64,000 nucleotides of DNA. It comes from Gemmatimonadota bacterium (lineage in GTDB: Bacteria > Gemmatimonadota > Gemmatimonadetes > Longimicrobiales > Gaopeijiaceae). This document shows, piece after piece, positions 50,904 through 62,422 of this stretch (within the stretch, counting starts at the first letter, position 1; every line of letters begins with the position of its first letter). A program made the translations under genes and the position numbers. The stretch is from positions 25,444 to 89,443 of the forward strand of contig JAOTVA010000004.1 of NCBI GenBank assembly GCA_029863645.1. Direction: 5' to 3'. Under the pieces are notes generated by a model, which was not told the origin of the DNA, did not search any database, and saw only the letters and a program-made list of their open reading frames with translations.

Positions 50904-53900
50904 TCAGGCGACGCCGGCAACCTCCAGCGCCTCGGATAGTTTCACACCGACGATCGTGCTGACGCCAGGCTCCTCCATTGTGACGCCGTAGATCCAATCC
51001 GCCGCTTCGATCGTGCGCGGATTGTGCGTGATCACAACGAATTGCGTCTGTGCCTTGAAGTCCTGCAGGAGCTTGATGAAGCGCCCGATGTTGTTTTCGT
51101 CGAGCGGCGCGTCTACCTCGTCGAGCACGCAGAATGGGCTGGGCTTCACGAGGTAGATGCCGAATAGGAGCGACAGCGCCGTGAGCGCGCGCTCCCCCCC
51201 CGAGAGGAGGTCGATCCGTTGCGTGCGCTTCCCCCGCGGGGAGGCATGGATCTCGATGGGCGACTCCAGCGGGTCCTCCTCGTTCTCGAGCCAGATGTCG
51301 GCCTCGCCGCCCTCGAAGAGCCGCACGAACGTCGCGCGGAAGTTGACGCGGATGGCATCGAAGGTGGTCACGAACAGATCGGTCGCCGTCTTGTTGATCT
51401 CGCGAATGGCCGAGCGCAGATCGTTGCGGGCGCTCACCAAGTCTTCACGCTGGCCGGTCAAGAACTCCAGGCGCTGGGTTTCCTCGGCATGTTCCTCAAC
51501 CGCCAGCATGTTGACGGGTCCGAGGCGCTCCAGCGCGATCACGAGCTCGCTCAGCTCCGCTTGAAGTGCCTCCTGCTCTCCCTCCACCGGGGCGGCCTCC
51601 GTAAGGAGGCTTTCGAGGGAGCGACCCCACTCGCCCTCCAACCGCTCCCGGATACGCTCGATGCGTCCCTTCAACTCCTGGCGCTCCAGTTCCAGACCGT
51701 GCCGGTGATCGGACGCGGCCCGCTCCGCGGTCCGGACTTCGCGCACGTGCAGCTCCGCGGCCGCGAGCTGTATGGCCACTCCCTCCAGCACCTCGTCGCG
51801 TCGCCTCAGTTCGGCCTCGGCCTCCGTCCGCTCTCCGAAGAGACGCTCGGTGGCCTGGTCTCCTTCCGTGCGAACCTTGCGCGCTTCGGCGAGTTCGTCA
51901 CGAAGCTGCTTCTCCTCTACGTCGAGCGTCTCGACTCTGGTCGTGGCGTGCGTGCGCGAGGCAGTTGCGGCTTCGAGCCGCTCTGCCACGCGCGCGAGGT
52001 CACCCCCGAGTCGTGTCACCTCGACCGCGAGCCGTGCCTCTTCGGCTCGGGCAGCCTCCCACTCTTCCTGGACACGCTCGAGGACCGCGCGCGCCTCGCC
52101 ACGCTCACTCTCCAATGCCTCTTCCTGTTCCACGAGCACCCGGCGGTCCTCGCGGGCTTCCTTCGCCCGCTCGAGCGCCCTCGTGCGTGTGGCCCTCGCA
52201 CCCTCGAGCTGTCGCGCCAATTCATCGCGGTGGCGGTCCACGCGCCCTCTGCGATCCGTTTGGTCCGCCAGCTCGGAGGTGACCAGGCGATGTTGGTCCT
52301 CGGCCTGCAGGCGCCCGAGCCGAGCCCCTTCCAAGGCTCCCTCCGCGGCGACCAGCATCGCCTCGGCGCGGGCAAGGCGCTCGGCGGCCGCGGCGTGCGT
52401 GCGCTCCGCCCCGGCATGCTCCCGGCTGATGGCCGCAAGCTCCTTCCGGCGCTCCAGCACCCCCGACCCCTTCGCGGGATCACCGACACGAACGATGCCC
52501 TCCCGCTCAGTGACAGGACGGCCGCGGCTGGATGAAGCCGGCACCTCGACACCGTCGAGGAGCGCCCGGACCCACGGGGCGCCCGCACCCCTCGGCTCGA
52601 CCCGGTCGAGCAAGCTCCCGGACGCACGAGCCGCGTAAGGCGGCGTGCGGTCCAGACGCAGGAGCGTGAGGCCGCCACCACCGCTCCAGCTCTCACCGAA
52701 CCAGAGGAGAAGCCGTTCAACCGTTGCGCCGTCCTCGACGACCAAGGCGCTGGCCAGCGGCCCCAGATAGGCTTCGGCGGCTTCGGTCGCGTCCGAAGCA
52801 GACTCGAGAAAGTCAGATAGTGGACCGATCACACCGGGGTCTCCGACGGCCAAGGCCGCCCGTACGACAGGCTCGAGCCCCTCGCGCTCGCGTTCCAACC
52901 CCTCCAGAGCTGCCTGTCGGGCGGACAAACCGGCCAAGCGATCGGAGGTCTCTCGCTCGTGCTGCCGCGCCGCTTCGAACTCCGAGCGTGCAGCCCCGAG
53001 GGCCGCGACAGTTACATCCAGCTCGGCGTTCGCTCGGCGCAGCACATCACCCAGGTCGTCGACACGGCTGGAAAAGAGGTCACCCTGACTCGCCAACTCC
53101 GACAGGACGTCCGCGGTGGACTCCAGCTCCCCGGTGACGTGGCTGAGGCGTCGTTCCAACTCCTCCGCCTGCGCCTCAGAAGCCTGAGCGTCTCCTTCGA
53201 GCTGAGCGCCTTTTCGGCTGAGCTCGCGGGCCCGCGTCTCGACGGCTTCCAGTGCGTCCCGGGCCGCCTGCAGTCTGTCCCGCACCTCTTGCGCGGTCTC
53301 GCCACGGGCCGTCGCCACCTCCGTCACTCCGTCCAGCTCGGTCGCGATCCTGTCACGGTCACCTGTGAGCCCGAGCTCCTGGGCCTCGAGGGCGGTGACC
53401 TGTGTGCGGGCGTCCGTGCGCTCCCGATCGATCTGTGCCAGGCGGCGCTCGGCATACGTCGACCGCTCTTCCGCCACCGCCAGATCACGCTCCCACTTCA
53501 CCAGCTGCTCGCGAATGGTTTCGAGGACCTGCGCGGCGGCCGATCGCTCCTTCTCCACGTCTACTTGGCGCAGCCGAAGGGACTCGAACTGGGTCTCGGC
53601 AGTGCGCAGCTCCGCCACCATTCCTTCGGCGGTGTATACGTCGCCCTTCAGATCTTCGTCAACCTTCTCGAGACGCTGGGCGAGCGTGTCGAGCTGGTGC
53701 CGGACAACGGACACCTCCACGTCGAGTCGGCGCTTGCGGTACTCGGTATAGCGCTCGGCTTTGCCTTTCTGGCGCGCGAGCGACCGGACCTTCGTATGGA
53801 CTTCCCCAATCACGTCTTCGAGACGCTGGAGGTCCATCTCGGCCCGCTCCAAACGACGGATCGCTGCCTTGCGGCGATCCTTGTACTTCCCGATTCCCGC

Positions 53901-54391
53901 GGCCTCCTCGAAGAGCCCGCGCCGCTCGTCGGCACGATCTGAGAGGATCGCGTCGATCATCCGGTTCTCGATGATCGCGTACGCATTCGCGCCGAGCCCC
54001 GTGTCGCGACAGAGGTCGACCACGTCGCGCAGCCTACACGGAGAGCGGTTGATGGAATACTCGCTCCCGCCGTCCCGGAAGACCTGGCGACCGAGCTCCA
54101 CTTCCTCGAACGGCACCGGCAGAAGGCCGTCCTCGTTGCTAACACTGAGTGAGACGGCCCCTCGGTTGACCGGACGACGGCCCGTCGTGCCCTGGAAGAT
54201 TGCCTCTTCCATCTTGGCCCCGCGGATGGCCGTCGGACGCTGTTCGCCCAGCACCCAGCGAATGGCGTCGCTGATGTTGGACTTGCCACATCCGTTGGGG
54301 CCGACGACGGCCGTGATACCGTCGTGGAACTCGATGTTGTCGCGTCCGCGAACGACTTGAAGCCGTGGACGTTGAGTGCCCGTAGCCTCAT
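50904..54391 (-). CDS. smc: chromosome segregation protein SMC (interrupted by an apparent one-base frameshift)
   Basis: The ATG at 54391 overlaps the stop of the preceding gene (ATGA) and gives MRLRALNVHGFKSFADAT, the SMC N-terminus. The frame then breaks: the continuation with the Walker A motif VVGPNGCGKSN lies one frame away, joined if one base is restored near 54336 (ACA ACA TCG instead of ACA ACC ATC). The track ORF begins only at 54254. After this all parts are present: head, coiled coil with hinge around 480-640, second coiled coil, signature LLSGGERALTALSLL and Walker B FCVLDEVDAPLDENN. Corrected length would be about 1162 residues, normal for SMC. A sequencing or assembly slip is the simplest explanation. 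Confidence 0.88.
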
Positions 54392-55188
54392 CCGCCCACC
54401 GACACCGACCCTGACGTGAGACCAGAGACCGTGCCCAGAGGCTCTGGCGAAAGCCCAGGCACAGGAATTATTCCGAATGCGATCAGCAGAGCCACGATGA
54501 GCGCGACCACCGCGGCACCGATTAGCGCGATTCGTCGGCGCCCACCGGGGCCCGATGCAGTCCACTCCTGTGGGGGCCGGAACTCCGAAGCAGGGGCTGC
54601 GGGTCCCACACTCGAGGCGCCTGCGCCCGGCCCGGTAACCGCCCGGACCATTCCCTCGAGTTCCCGCACCGCGGCGGGCGCCTTCTCGTTGGCATCGGCC
54701 AGAACAATGATGTCCGAGGCGGATCCGAGGAACGCTGCGCACCCGCTGTCCCCGTCGCGGACGAACAGGAGGAGCTTCACGCCGGCCTCGACGAAACCGC
54801 CGAGCAACGTGCCCCAGCGCGCACTTGCGGCCACTGCGTTCGCGTCGGCAACCGCCGTGCCAGCGGTGATGAGATAGAACGCTCCTCCATCCACCGGTTT
54901 GGCGACGCGCCCTATGGAGAGCCCGAAGAGGGCCGCGTCGCTCAGGCCCTCCACGTTCTCGGTATCCACGTGCCCGTGAAGGCTCGGATAGTGGAGCGCG
55001 CCGTCGACCACCATGACCTTCTCGCCAGCCGCGCTCCAGGCCCGCGCGAGGTCCAGCGTCGCGGCGCCTGCCCATCCCGCCTCGACGGCGCCCTCGGATG
55101 CCACCACAGCCACGATGCGGCCGGGGTTCGTACCGTTCGGAACGGAAACCCCTGCGTCCAAAGACTGCCATTGGGGAAGTTGGGCCAT
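54388..55188 (-). CDS. degenerate ParA/CpsD-like protein with C-terminal membrane helix
   Basis: 266 residues. The N-terminal domain follows the SIMIBI/ParA-type fold: RIVAVVASEGAVEAGWAGAA then TLDLARAWSAAGEKVMVVDG, as in BY-kinase and MinD-type proteins, but the glycine-lysine P-loop is replaced by EGAVEAGWAG, so ATP binding is doubtful. A later LLLFVRDGDSGCAAFLGSAS matches the second part of the fold. One membrane helix (RRRIALIGAAVVALIVALLI) sits near residue 222-245 with a short Gly/Ser tail. Its stop overlaps smc, indicating coupled expression and perhaps a role in chromosome or envelope organisation. Function not recognised. Confidence 0.65.
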   Translation of the reverse strand: MAQLPQWQSLDAGVSVPNGTNPGRIVAVVASEGAVEAGWAGAATLDLARAWSAAGEKVMVVDGALHYPSLHGHVDTENVEGLSDAALFGLSIGRVAKPVDGGAFYLITAGTAVADANAVAASARWGTLLGGFVEAGVKLLLFVRDGDSGCAAFLGSASDIIVLADANEKAPAAVRELEGMVRAVTGPGAGASSVGPAAPASEFRPPQEWTASGPGGRRRIALIGAAVVALIVALLIAFGIIPVPGLSPEPLGTVSGLTSGSVSVGG

Positions 55189-55366
55189 CTACGCTCGCGA
55201 CTTTTGGACGAGCCTCGCGGCCCGCCGAGGCGGTGGCCCAACAGCGTGAAGGACCGCCGACAAGTTAGATCCGATCCGCGTCGACTGCAAATCGGCCCAG
55301 AACCCGAGAAATCCAGGCAGATAAGGGGTTCCTGGGCATCCGGAACCACCCAAAGAGACCCTCTGC

Positions 55367-55774
55367 TCAAGCCTCGGGAGCCTCCCATCGGGGCGCATCG
55401 CCCCAAAGATTCTCGAGCTGATAAAAGGCCCGTGCTTGAGGGTGAAACACGTGGACGACGAAGTCGATGTAGTCCAACAGGGCCCAACGTCCGCCTCGGA
55501 CGCCCTCGGAGTGCGCGGGCCGCACCCCCTCCTTCTTGAGCTCCTCGACCACGTGGTCCGCGATCGCCTTCACCTGCACGTCGGAGGTACCGCTCGCGAC
55601 GACGAAGTAGTCCGTCGCGGTCGAGATGCCCCGCAGGTCGAGTACGGTCACGTCGTGAGCCTTGAGCTCGAGGGCGAGCTCGACCGCACGACCGATCTCA
55701 GCGGGCAGGTCGATGGAGACGCTACCCGTCTTCGCGCTCGACACGGACCTCGATTGGGACTTCGACCTCGGCAT
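55367..55774 (-). CDS. rsfS: ribosomal silencing factor RsfS
   Basis: About 135 residues. The DUF143/RsfS core is plain: AVELALELKAHDVTVLDLRG, TDYFVVASGTSDVQVKAIAD, RGGRWALLDYIDFVVHVFHP, ending in YQLENLWGDAP. Binds ribosomal protein L14 and blocks subunit joining in starvation. The start is uncertain because the frame overlaps rplI: ATG 55774 or GTG 55744 are possible. A 178-base gap downstream, before the ParA-like gene, contains no gene that I can see. Confidence 0.9.
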   Translation of the reverse strand: MPRSKSQSRSVSSAKTGSVSIDLPAEIGRAVELALELKAHDVTVLDLRGISTATDYFVVASGTSDVQVKAIADHVVEELKKEGVRPAHSEGVRGGRWALLDYIDFVVHVFHPQARAFYQLENLWGDAPRWEAPEA

Positions 55775-56177
55775 GGAGACGTACGGCAACGTTCGTCACC
55801 CCCAAAACCTTGATGGGCTCTTCCAATGCGATGGTGCGCCTGTCGAGCTCGAAGTCCAGGTCGCCCGCATTGAGGCGATCGGCAACATCGGCCCGGCTCA
55901 CCGACCCGAATAGTTTGCCGTCCTCCCCAGCGCGCTCGTTAAAGACCAGCGAGACGTCTTCGAGCTGAGAGGCACGACGGCGAGCTTCGAGGAAGTCGTG
56001 CCTGGACCGTTCCGCGGCGCGCGCCTGCTCCTCCTCCAATCGCGCCATATTGGCGTCGCTCGCTACATAGGCGAGGCCGTGTGGGATGAGATAGTTACGG
56101 CCGTAGCCAGGCTTCACCTGAACCACCTGGCCGGTTTCGCCCAGGTGCTCCACAGACTGCTTGAGTATCAGCTTCAT
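55722..56177 (-). CDS. rplI: 50S ribosomal protein L9
   Basis: 151 residues. MKLILKQSVEHLGETGQVVQ and VKPGYGRNYLIPHGLAYVAS are the diagnostic N-terminal signature; a long connecting helix (ARLEEEQARAAERSRHDFLE) and C-terminal domain (GKLFGSVSRADVADRLN) complete it. Its 3' end overlaps rsfS. Preceded by the DUF2232-like membrane protein and the S6-S18 fusion gene. Confidence 0.96.
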   Translation of the reverse strand: MKLILKQSVEHLGETGQVVQVKPGYGRNYLIPHGLAYVASDANMARLEEEQARAAERSRHDFLEARRRASQLEDVSLVFNERAGEDGKLFGSVSRADVADRLNAGDLDFELDRRTIALEEPIKVLGVTNVAVRLHAEVEVPIEVRVEREDG

Positions 56178-56196
56178 CGTTCCTCCGACAGGTTCT

Positions 56197-57150
56197 TCAA
56201 ATCGCCTTTTGGGCCGAGCGCGCCCGCAGGTCGAGCCACGTATCCCCGATGCCGATCAGAGCGGCCGTACCGAGTATCACGGGGGGCACCAGCACCAACA
56301 AGACGGCGAACACGGCATAACCGATCACCGAGAGTCCGCCGCTCACGAAGAAATAGACCGCCAGGCCTCTCAGAGCATAGAGGGCCCCCATGAACACCAC
56401 TGCATTGGATCCGACCCTGGCAAACGCTTCGCCGGACTGCAGGACCAAAAGCAGGATTCCGGCGACCAGCACCCACACCAGATGGTCGTTGAAGCGGAAG
56501 TCGCGCAGCGGGGCCAGGCCCTGGTCGCCCTCGCCCACCAGCCGACTGCGGACCCACCACGCGACTGCGAGGGCAGCGAGGGACTCGATGCCGAGGAGGG
56601 CAGGAAACACCATTACCCGCGTGGTCGCGATGTCGCGCATCAACGTGACCACGTCCGGGGAAAGCACGTCCGAGCCCCCAATTAGCGAAATCGCAGAGAG
56701 CGTCGCGTCCGTCTCGGCCTGGACGCTCAATGAAATCGCCGCGTCTAATGTGCTCCATCCCCCCTCCCGCAGCACCATGATCGCGCCCGCCACGACCGCC
56801 GCCGCGGCCGAGGCCGCCAAGGCGCGCGACGTCAGGCGCCAACCGGGCAGCAGAAGCGTCAGCGTAAGAAACCATCCCCCAAGGAGGACTGCCCAGGCAC
56901 GTTCGGCGTACCAAAGGCCATCCGAAAATCCCCCCAACCCGCCGGAGATGATCACGATGAGAAGGCCGGCGACACCGGCTGCGGCAACGTTCCCGAAGCC
57001 CCTCGCGGCCAGCAAGAACACCAGCGGAACACCGATCAGGACGGTCGGCTGCACGAACACTGAAGTCGCGAGGACCACTCCGAACAGGCCAGCGACTCTC
57101 GGCCAACCGCGCTGCGTCCCGCGCGCCCCTCCGTTGATCACCTGCTCCAT
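56197..57150 (-). CDS. DUF2232/YybS-like polytopic membrane protein
   Basis: 317 residues, about eight hydrophobic helices, C-terminal region with YALRGLAVYFFVSGGLSVIG and FRFNDHLVWVLVAGILLLVL. The position between the S6/S18 and L9 genes and the HxVW-type motif are typical of the YybS (DUF2232) family. Function of that family is unknown. Eleven bases after the S6-S18 gene and 19 before rplI, in the same operon. Confidence 0.75.
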   Translation of the reverse strand: MEQVINGGARGTQRGWPRVAGLFGVVLATSVFVQPTVLIGVPLVFLLAARGFGNVAAAGVAGLLIVIISGGLGGFSDGLWYAERAWAVLLGGWFLTLTLLLPGWRLTSRALAASAAAAVVAGAIMVLREGGWSTLDAAISLSVQAETDATLSAISLIGGSDVLSPDVVTLMRDIATTRVMVFPALLGIESLAALAVAWWVRSRLVGEGDQGLAPLRDFRFNDHLVWVLVAGILLLVLQSGEAFARVGSNAVVFMGALYALRGLAVYFFVSGGLSVIGYAVFAVLLVLVPPVILGTAALIGIGDTWLDLRARSAQKAI

Positions 57151-57161
57151 GGCGTCGCGCG

Positions 57162-57797
57162 CTACGCTTCGTGTCCACCCGTATACGGCAACAGGGAGAG
57201 GTATCGGGCGCGCTTCACGGCCCTACCGAGCTGCCGCTGGAACGCCGCTGTGACCTTAGTCGTTCGCTTGGGCAGGATCTTGCCCTGCTCCGTGACGAAG
57301 CGGGATAGCGTCGACACGTCCTTGAAGTTCAGGAGCGTGATGCGCGGCCCTTCCATGCGACGCCGTCGGCCCCTCGCGCCCGCGAACTCCGGCGGAGAGT
57401 TGGCGTCGTCGGGATCTTCCTCTTCATCTTCGTCGTCGCCGTCGTCTCCGTCGGGGTCACGGGCGGCCCGCTCCGGAACGTCCTCTACCAGCGACTGTCC
57501 GTTCGTCGGCTCACCCTCGTTGAGCACGAGCAAGTATCGCAGGACTTCCTCGTCGAGCTTCAAGAGCCGCTCGAACTCGGGGAGCGCCTCGACCGCCGCC
57601 GTGAACTGCGCCACGGCGTAGTAGCCGTTGCGCTGCTTCATGACCGGATAGGCCAGCTGGCGCACTCCCCAGTGATCCACCGCTGCTACTTCGCCACCTT
57701 GGGACGTAGCGAGGGCATGGAAGGCCTCGAGCTTGGTGTCTACCGCGGTTTCCTCGAGAGCGGGGTCGAGGATGTACACCACTTCATAGAGCCGCAT
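57162..57797 (-). CDS. fused 30S ribosomal proteins S6 and S18
   Basis: One continuous 211-residue ORF. Residues 1-96 are S6: MRLYEVVYILDPALEETAVD, the HWGVRQLAYPVMKQRNGYYA core and LPEFERLLKLDEEVLRYLLV. Residues about 97-150 are a linker, strongly acidic (GDDGDDEDEEEDPDD) and then basic (ARGRRRR). Residues 152-206 are S18: ITLLNFKDVSTLSRFVTEQG, KILPKRTTKVTAAFQRQLGR and AVKRARYLSLLPYTG. Normally these are two genes, rpsF and rpsR. An internal ATG at 57356 could start a separate S18, but GAGGGG before it is about 13 bases away, too far for a good ribosome site. S18 here has no zinc cysteines. Upstream ATG has GAGGG at about nine bases. Confidence 0.93.
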   Translation of the reverse strand: MRLYEVVYILDPALEETAVDTKLEAFHALATSQGGEVAAVDHWGVRQLAYPVMKQRNGYYAVAQFTAAVEALPEFERLLKLDEEVLRYLLVLNEGEPTNGQSLVEDVPERAARDPDGDDGDDEDEEEDPDDANSPPEFAGARGRRRRMEGPRITLLNFKDVSTLSRFVTEQGKILPKRTTKVTAAFQRQLGRAVKRARYLSLLPYTGGHEA

Positions 57798-57926
57798 GTT
57801 CGCTTCCCTCGGTCCGTAGGTACGGGCTCCGTCTCATTCGAGCACTCGGCGTGCGGCGCGGGTGCTCACGACGGAGCGGGATCAATGTGATGTGCCGCTT
57901 AGGGCACGACGAAGAAGCTAAGCAAA

Positions 57927-57960
57927 GGTCCGGGGCGTGCAAAGCACACGCCCCGGGACC
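57927..57960 (-). terminator. intrinsic terminator after hppA
   Basis: On the minus strand, GGTCCCGGGGCGTGTG pairs with CACGCCCCGGACC (one bulged base) around a short loop, 7 bases past the hppA stop; the next bases read TTTGCTTAGCTTCTTC, a T-rich run. It separates hppA from the S6-S18 operon. Confidence 0.75.
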
Positions 57961-57966
57961 CGATTG

Positions 57967-60096
<2,130 letters not shown>

Positions 60097-60141
60097 CGAT
60101 TCAGTCTTCCTCTGTGAATACGTCGGAGTGTCGTTCGCTTC

Positions 60142-60705
60142 TTATCGGTTAAACCGGTTCATGGCCGGCTCTACGCCCTCGGCGACCCACGCCTCGACGG
60201 CCTTGGTCAGGTCCGGGAGCAATTCTACCACCACGTCTTCGTCCTCTACAGGCATCGGCGCGAGCACCCAGTCGGACAGGTCTGCCCCGTCCGGCTTCTT
60301 GCCGACGCCGATTCGTAGCCGCGCATACTCGTTCGACTGTAGCGCCCCCGCGACGGACTTCAGCCCGTTGTGTCCCCCGGGGCCTCCCTCCGGTCGAAAC
60401 CTTACCCGACCCACGTCCAGCGACGCGTCGTCCACGACGATCAGCAGGTCCTCCGACGCATCGAAGTCCTCCATCGGAATCAGTGGCCTCAACGCGAGGC
60501 CACTCCGGTTCATATAAGTCGTAGGCTTCAACAACCGGACCACCGTACCGTCGACGGTCCCTTCCGTCACCAAAGCTGGGCCGTCTCTCCGAAACGAGTC
60601 GAAGCCCCAGTCGTACGCGAGCCGGTCGGCAACCCACCAGCCGACGTTGTGCCGAGTCGCGTCGTACTGGGGGCCCGGATTCCCGAGTCCCACGATGGCT
60701 TTCAT
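60142..60705 (-). CDS. pth: peptidyl-tRNA hydrolase
   Basis: 187 residues. MKAIVGLGNPGPQYDATRHN at the start, with the catalytic histidine in TRHNVGWWVAD; KPTTYMNRSGLAL; catalytic aspartate in LLIVVDDASLDVGRVRFRP; GGPGGHNGLKSV. Releases peptides from drop-off peptidyl-tRNA. Placed between rplY and hppA on the minus strand; rplY-pth is a common pair. Confidence 0.96.
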   Translation of the reverse strand: MKAIVGLGNPGPQYDATRHNVGWWVADRLAYDWGFDSFRRDGPALVTEGTVDGTVVRLLKPTTYMNRSGLALRPLIPMEDFDASEDLLIVVDDASLDVGRVRFRPEGGPGGHNGLKSVAGALQSNEYARLRIGVGKKPDGADLSDWVLAPMPVEDEDVVVELLPDLTKAVEAWVAEGVEPAMNRFNR

Positions 60706-60726
60706 GCGGCCTTGGTGGAGGGCTGA

Positions 60727-61407
60727 TCAGTCGTCGTCTCCACCGCTCTCGCCCGCCTGTTCTTCTTCACCCTCGACACGCTCGCCTACCAGTCCGGGCT
60801 CGAGCTCTTCGCCCTCCACCTCGGCCTCCTCGACCACACGCGGAACGGTGACCGCGCAGACCGTCTGATCTCCCTCCAGACGCAACTCAATGCCTTCTTC
60901 CAGGACGATATCCGAAACATGCAAGGAGTCGTTCAGGTCGAGGTCCGTGACGTCGAGGATGAACGATTCTGGAATCTTGGACGGAATGCAGCGAACGGGC
61001 AGCTCGTGGATGATCTGCTCGAGAACACCACCATTCAGCCTCACGCCAACCGGGATTCCTTCCAACTCCACGGGAACGTCGAGATCCACCTCGACGCCCG
61101 CCTGGATGCGGAGGAAGTCGACGTGCAGCATGGACGGCTTCCACGGGTGCGTCTGGATCTCGCGCACCAGCGTTTCGAACGGCACCTTCTCACCCTCGAC
61201 CTCGAGTGTCACGATCGTGTTGTCTACCGAGATCGAACGAAACAGGTGATCGGCATCGTGCGCGTTTACGGAGAGGTGAAGGGACTCGAGCTCACGGCCA
61301 TAGAGTACCGCCGGCACCCTGCCATCCTGGCGTAGCTTACGAGCCACCCCCTTTCCCGTGCCTTCGCGCTTCTTTGCCTGAAGTACAGCTTTTTGATTCT
61401 TAGCCAT
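60727..61407 (-). CDS. rplY: 50S ribosomal protein L25 / general stress protein Ctc
   Basis: 226 residues, the long Ctc type. N-terminal L25 domain (REGTGKGVARKLRQDGRVPA, VLYGRELESLHLSVNAHD) and C-terminal TL5-like beta domain (VEVDLDVPVELEGIPVGVRL, GGVLEQIIHELPVRCIPSKI) followed by an acidic tail ending in GESGGDDD. Binds 5S rRNA. Located 21 bases upstream of pth and about 50 downstream of prs. Confidence 0.95.
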   Translation of the reverse strand: MAKNQKAVLQAKKREGTGKGVARKLRQDGRVPAVLYGRELESLHLSVNAHDADHLFRSISVDNTIVTLEVEGEKVPFETLVREIQTHPWKPSMLHVDFLRIQAGVEVDLDVPVELEGIPVGVRLNGGVLEQIIHELPVRCIPSKIPESFILDVTDLDLNDSLHVSDIVLEEGIELRLEGDQTVCAVTVPRVVEEAEVEGEELEPGLVGERVEGEEEQAGESGGDDD

Positions 61408-61456
61408 GATTTCCTCGTCTGATTATCGGCCCCGGGCGCATCCCGGGCCCTTTCCC

Positions 61457-62422
61457 TCAGTCATCCGGAAGTCTCTCGAAGAGCTGACTGACCGACTCGT
61501 TCGAGTGTACGTGATCGATGGCCTTGGCGAGCAGGTCCGCCACGGAAAGAATCCGCAGGTTCTTGAACCGCTTCGCGGGCGGAATGTCGATCGTGTTCGT
61601 GACGACCATCTCCTCGATGGGCGCCTCGCTCAAACGCTTCACCGCGTCCCCTGAGAGGAGCGCGTGCGTTGCGGCGGCGTAGACCTTCGTCGCCCCCCGC
61701 TCCTTGAGCGCGTAGACCGCGTTCGCGAGCGTTCCCGCCGTATCTACCATATCGTCGATGAGCAGGCAGGTCATGCCCTCGACCTCACCCACCACGTTGA
61801 GGACCTCGGACATGTTCGCCTTCGGCCGGCGCTTGTCGATGATGGCGAACGAGGCGTCGAGTCTACGCGCCGTCCCCCGCGCCATCTTCGCCGAGCCGAC
61901 GTCGGGAGCGACGACGACCAGGTCCTTTAGCTTGAGATCCCTGAAATACTTGGTCAGCACGGGGGCCGCGTAGAGATGGTCCACCGGGATGTCGAAGAAG
62001 CCCTGGATCTGGTGCTGATGGAAGTCGATCGAGATCACCCGGTCCGCGCCCGCCGCGACAATCAGATTGGCCGACAGTTTCGCTCCGATCGCCACTCGCG
62101 GCTGATCCTTCCGATCCTGCCTGCCGTAGCCGAAGTAGGGGATCACCGCCGTCACCCTTGCGGCCGAGGCCCGGTGGGCTGCGTCCAGCAGCAGGAGCAG
62201 CTCCATCATGTTCTCTGCCGGCGCCCCGGTCGGCTGGACGATATAGACGTCCCGCCCCCGTGCATTGCGGTCGATCCTCACGAAGATCTCGCCGTCGGAG
62301 AACTGCCTGATCGTTGCGGCGTCCGGCGACTTCCCGATCCGCTCACCGATCTCGACCGCGAGAGGACGGTTGGCCCGTCCGCTCAGGAGGAGAAGGGGTC
62401 CCCGCCTGAAGGTGTCGTCCAT
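61457..62422 (-). CDS. prs: ribose-phosphate pyrophosphokinase
   Basis: Makes PRPP from ribose-5-phosphate and ATP for nucleotide, His and Trp synthesis. 321 residues. FSDGEIFVRIDRNARGRDVY, the PRPP/Mg motif in MELLLLLDAAHRASAARVTA, YFGYGRQDRKDQPRVAIGAK, DFHQHQIQGFFDIPVDHLYA (metal-binding histidine), and the PRPP-binding loop LIDDMVDTAGTLANAVYALK are all present. The prs-rplY-pth order is conserved widely. Confidence 0.96.
   Translation of the reverse strand: MDDTFRRGPLLLLSGRANRPLAVEIGERIGKSPDAATIRQFSDGEIFVRIDRNARGRDVYIVQPTGAPAENMMELLLLLDAAHRASAARVTAVIPYFGYGRQDRKDQPRVAIGAKLSANLIVAAGADRVISIDFHQHQIQGFFDIPVDHLYAAPVLTKYFRDLKLKDLVVVAPDVGSAKMARGTARRLDASFAIIDKRRPKANMSEVLNVVGEVEGMTCLLIDDMVDTAGTLANAVYALKERGATKVYAAATHALLSGDAVKRLSEAPIEEMVVTNTIDIPPAKRFKNLRILSVADLLAKAIDHVHSNESVSQLFERLPDD

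Noticed and set aside
51219-52638. Long plus-strand ORFs opposite smc (438 and 288 residues)
   Set aside because: Antisense shadows caused by the high-GC, Ala/Arg/Glu-rich coiled coil; composition is Ser/Arg-rich without any domain.
55189-55366. Possible small RNA or gene between rsfS and the ParA-like gene
   Set aside because: No convincing start, Shine-Dalgarno or strong fold; only GC-rich sequence and stop codons in all useful frames.
57797-57926. S6:S18-binding leader RNA upstream of the S6-S18 gene
   Set aside because: A CCGTA/TACGG pairing and CCG trinucleotides occur close to the start, but the pairing is too short to support the known motif without a covariance-model search.
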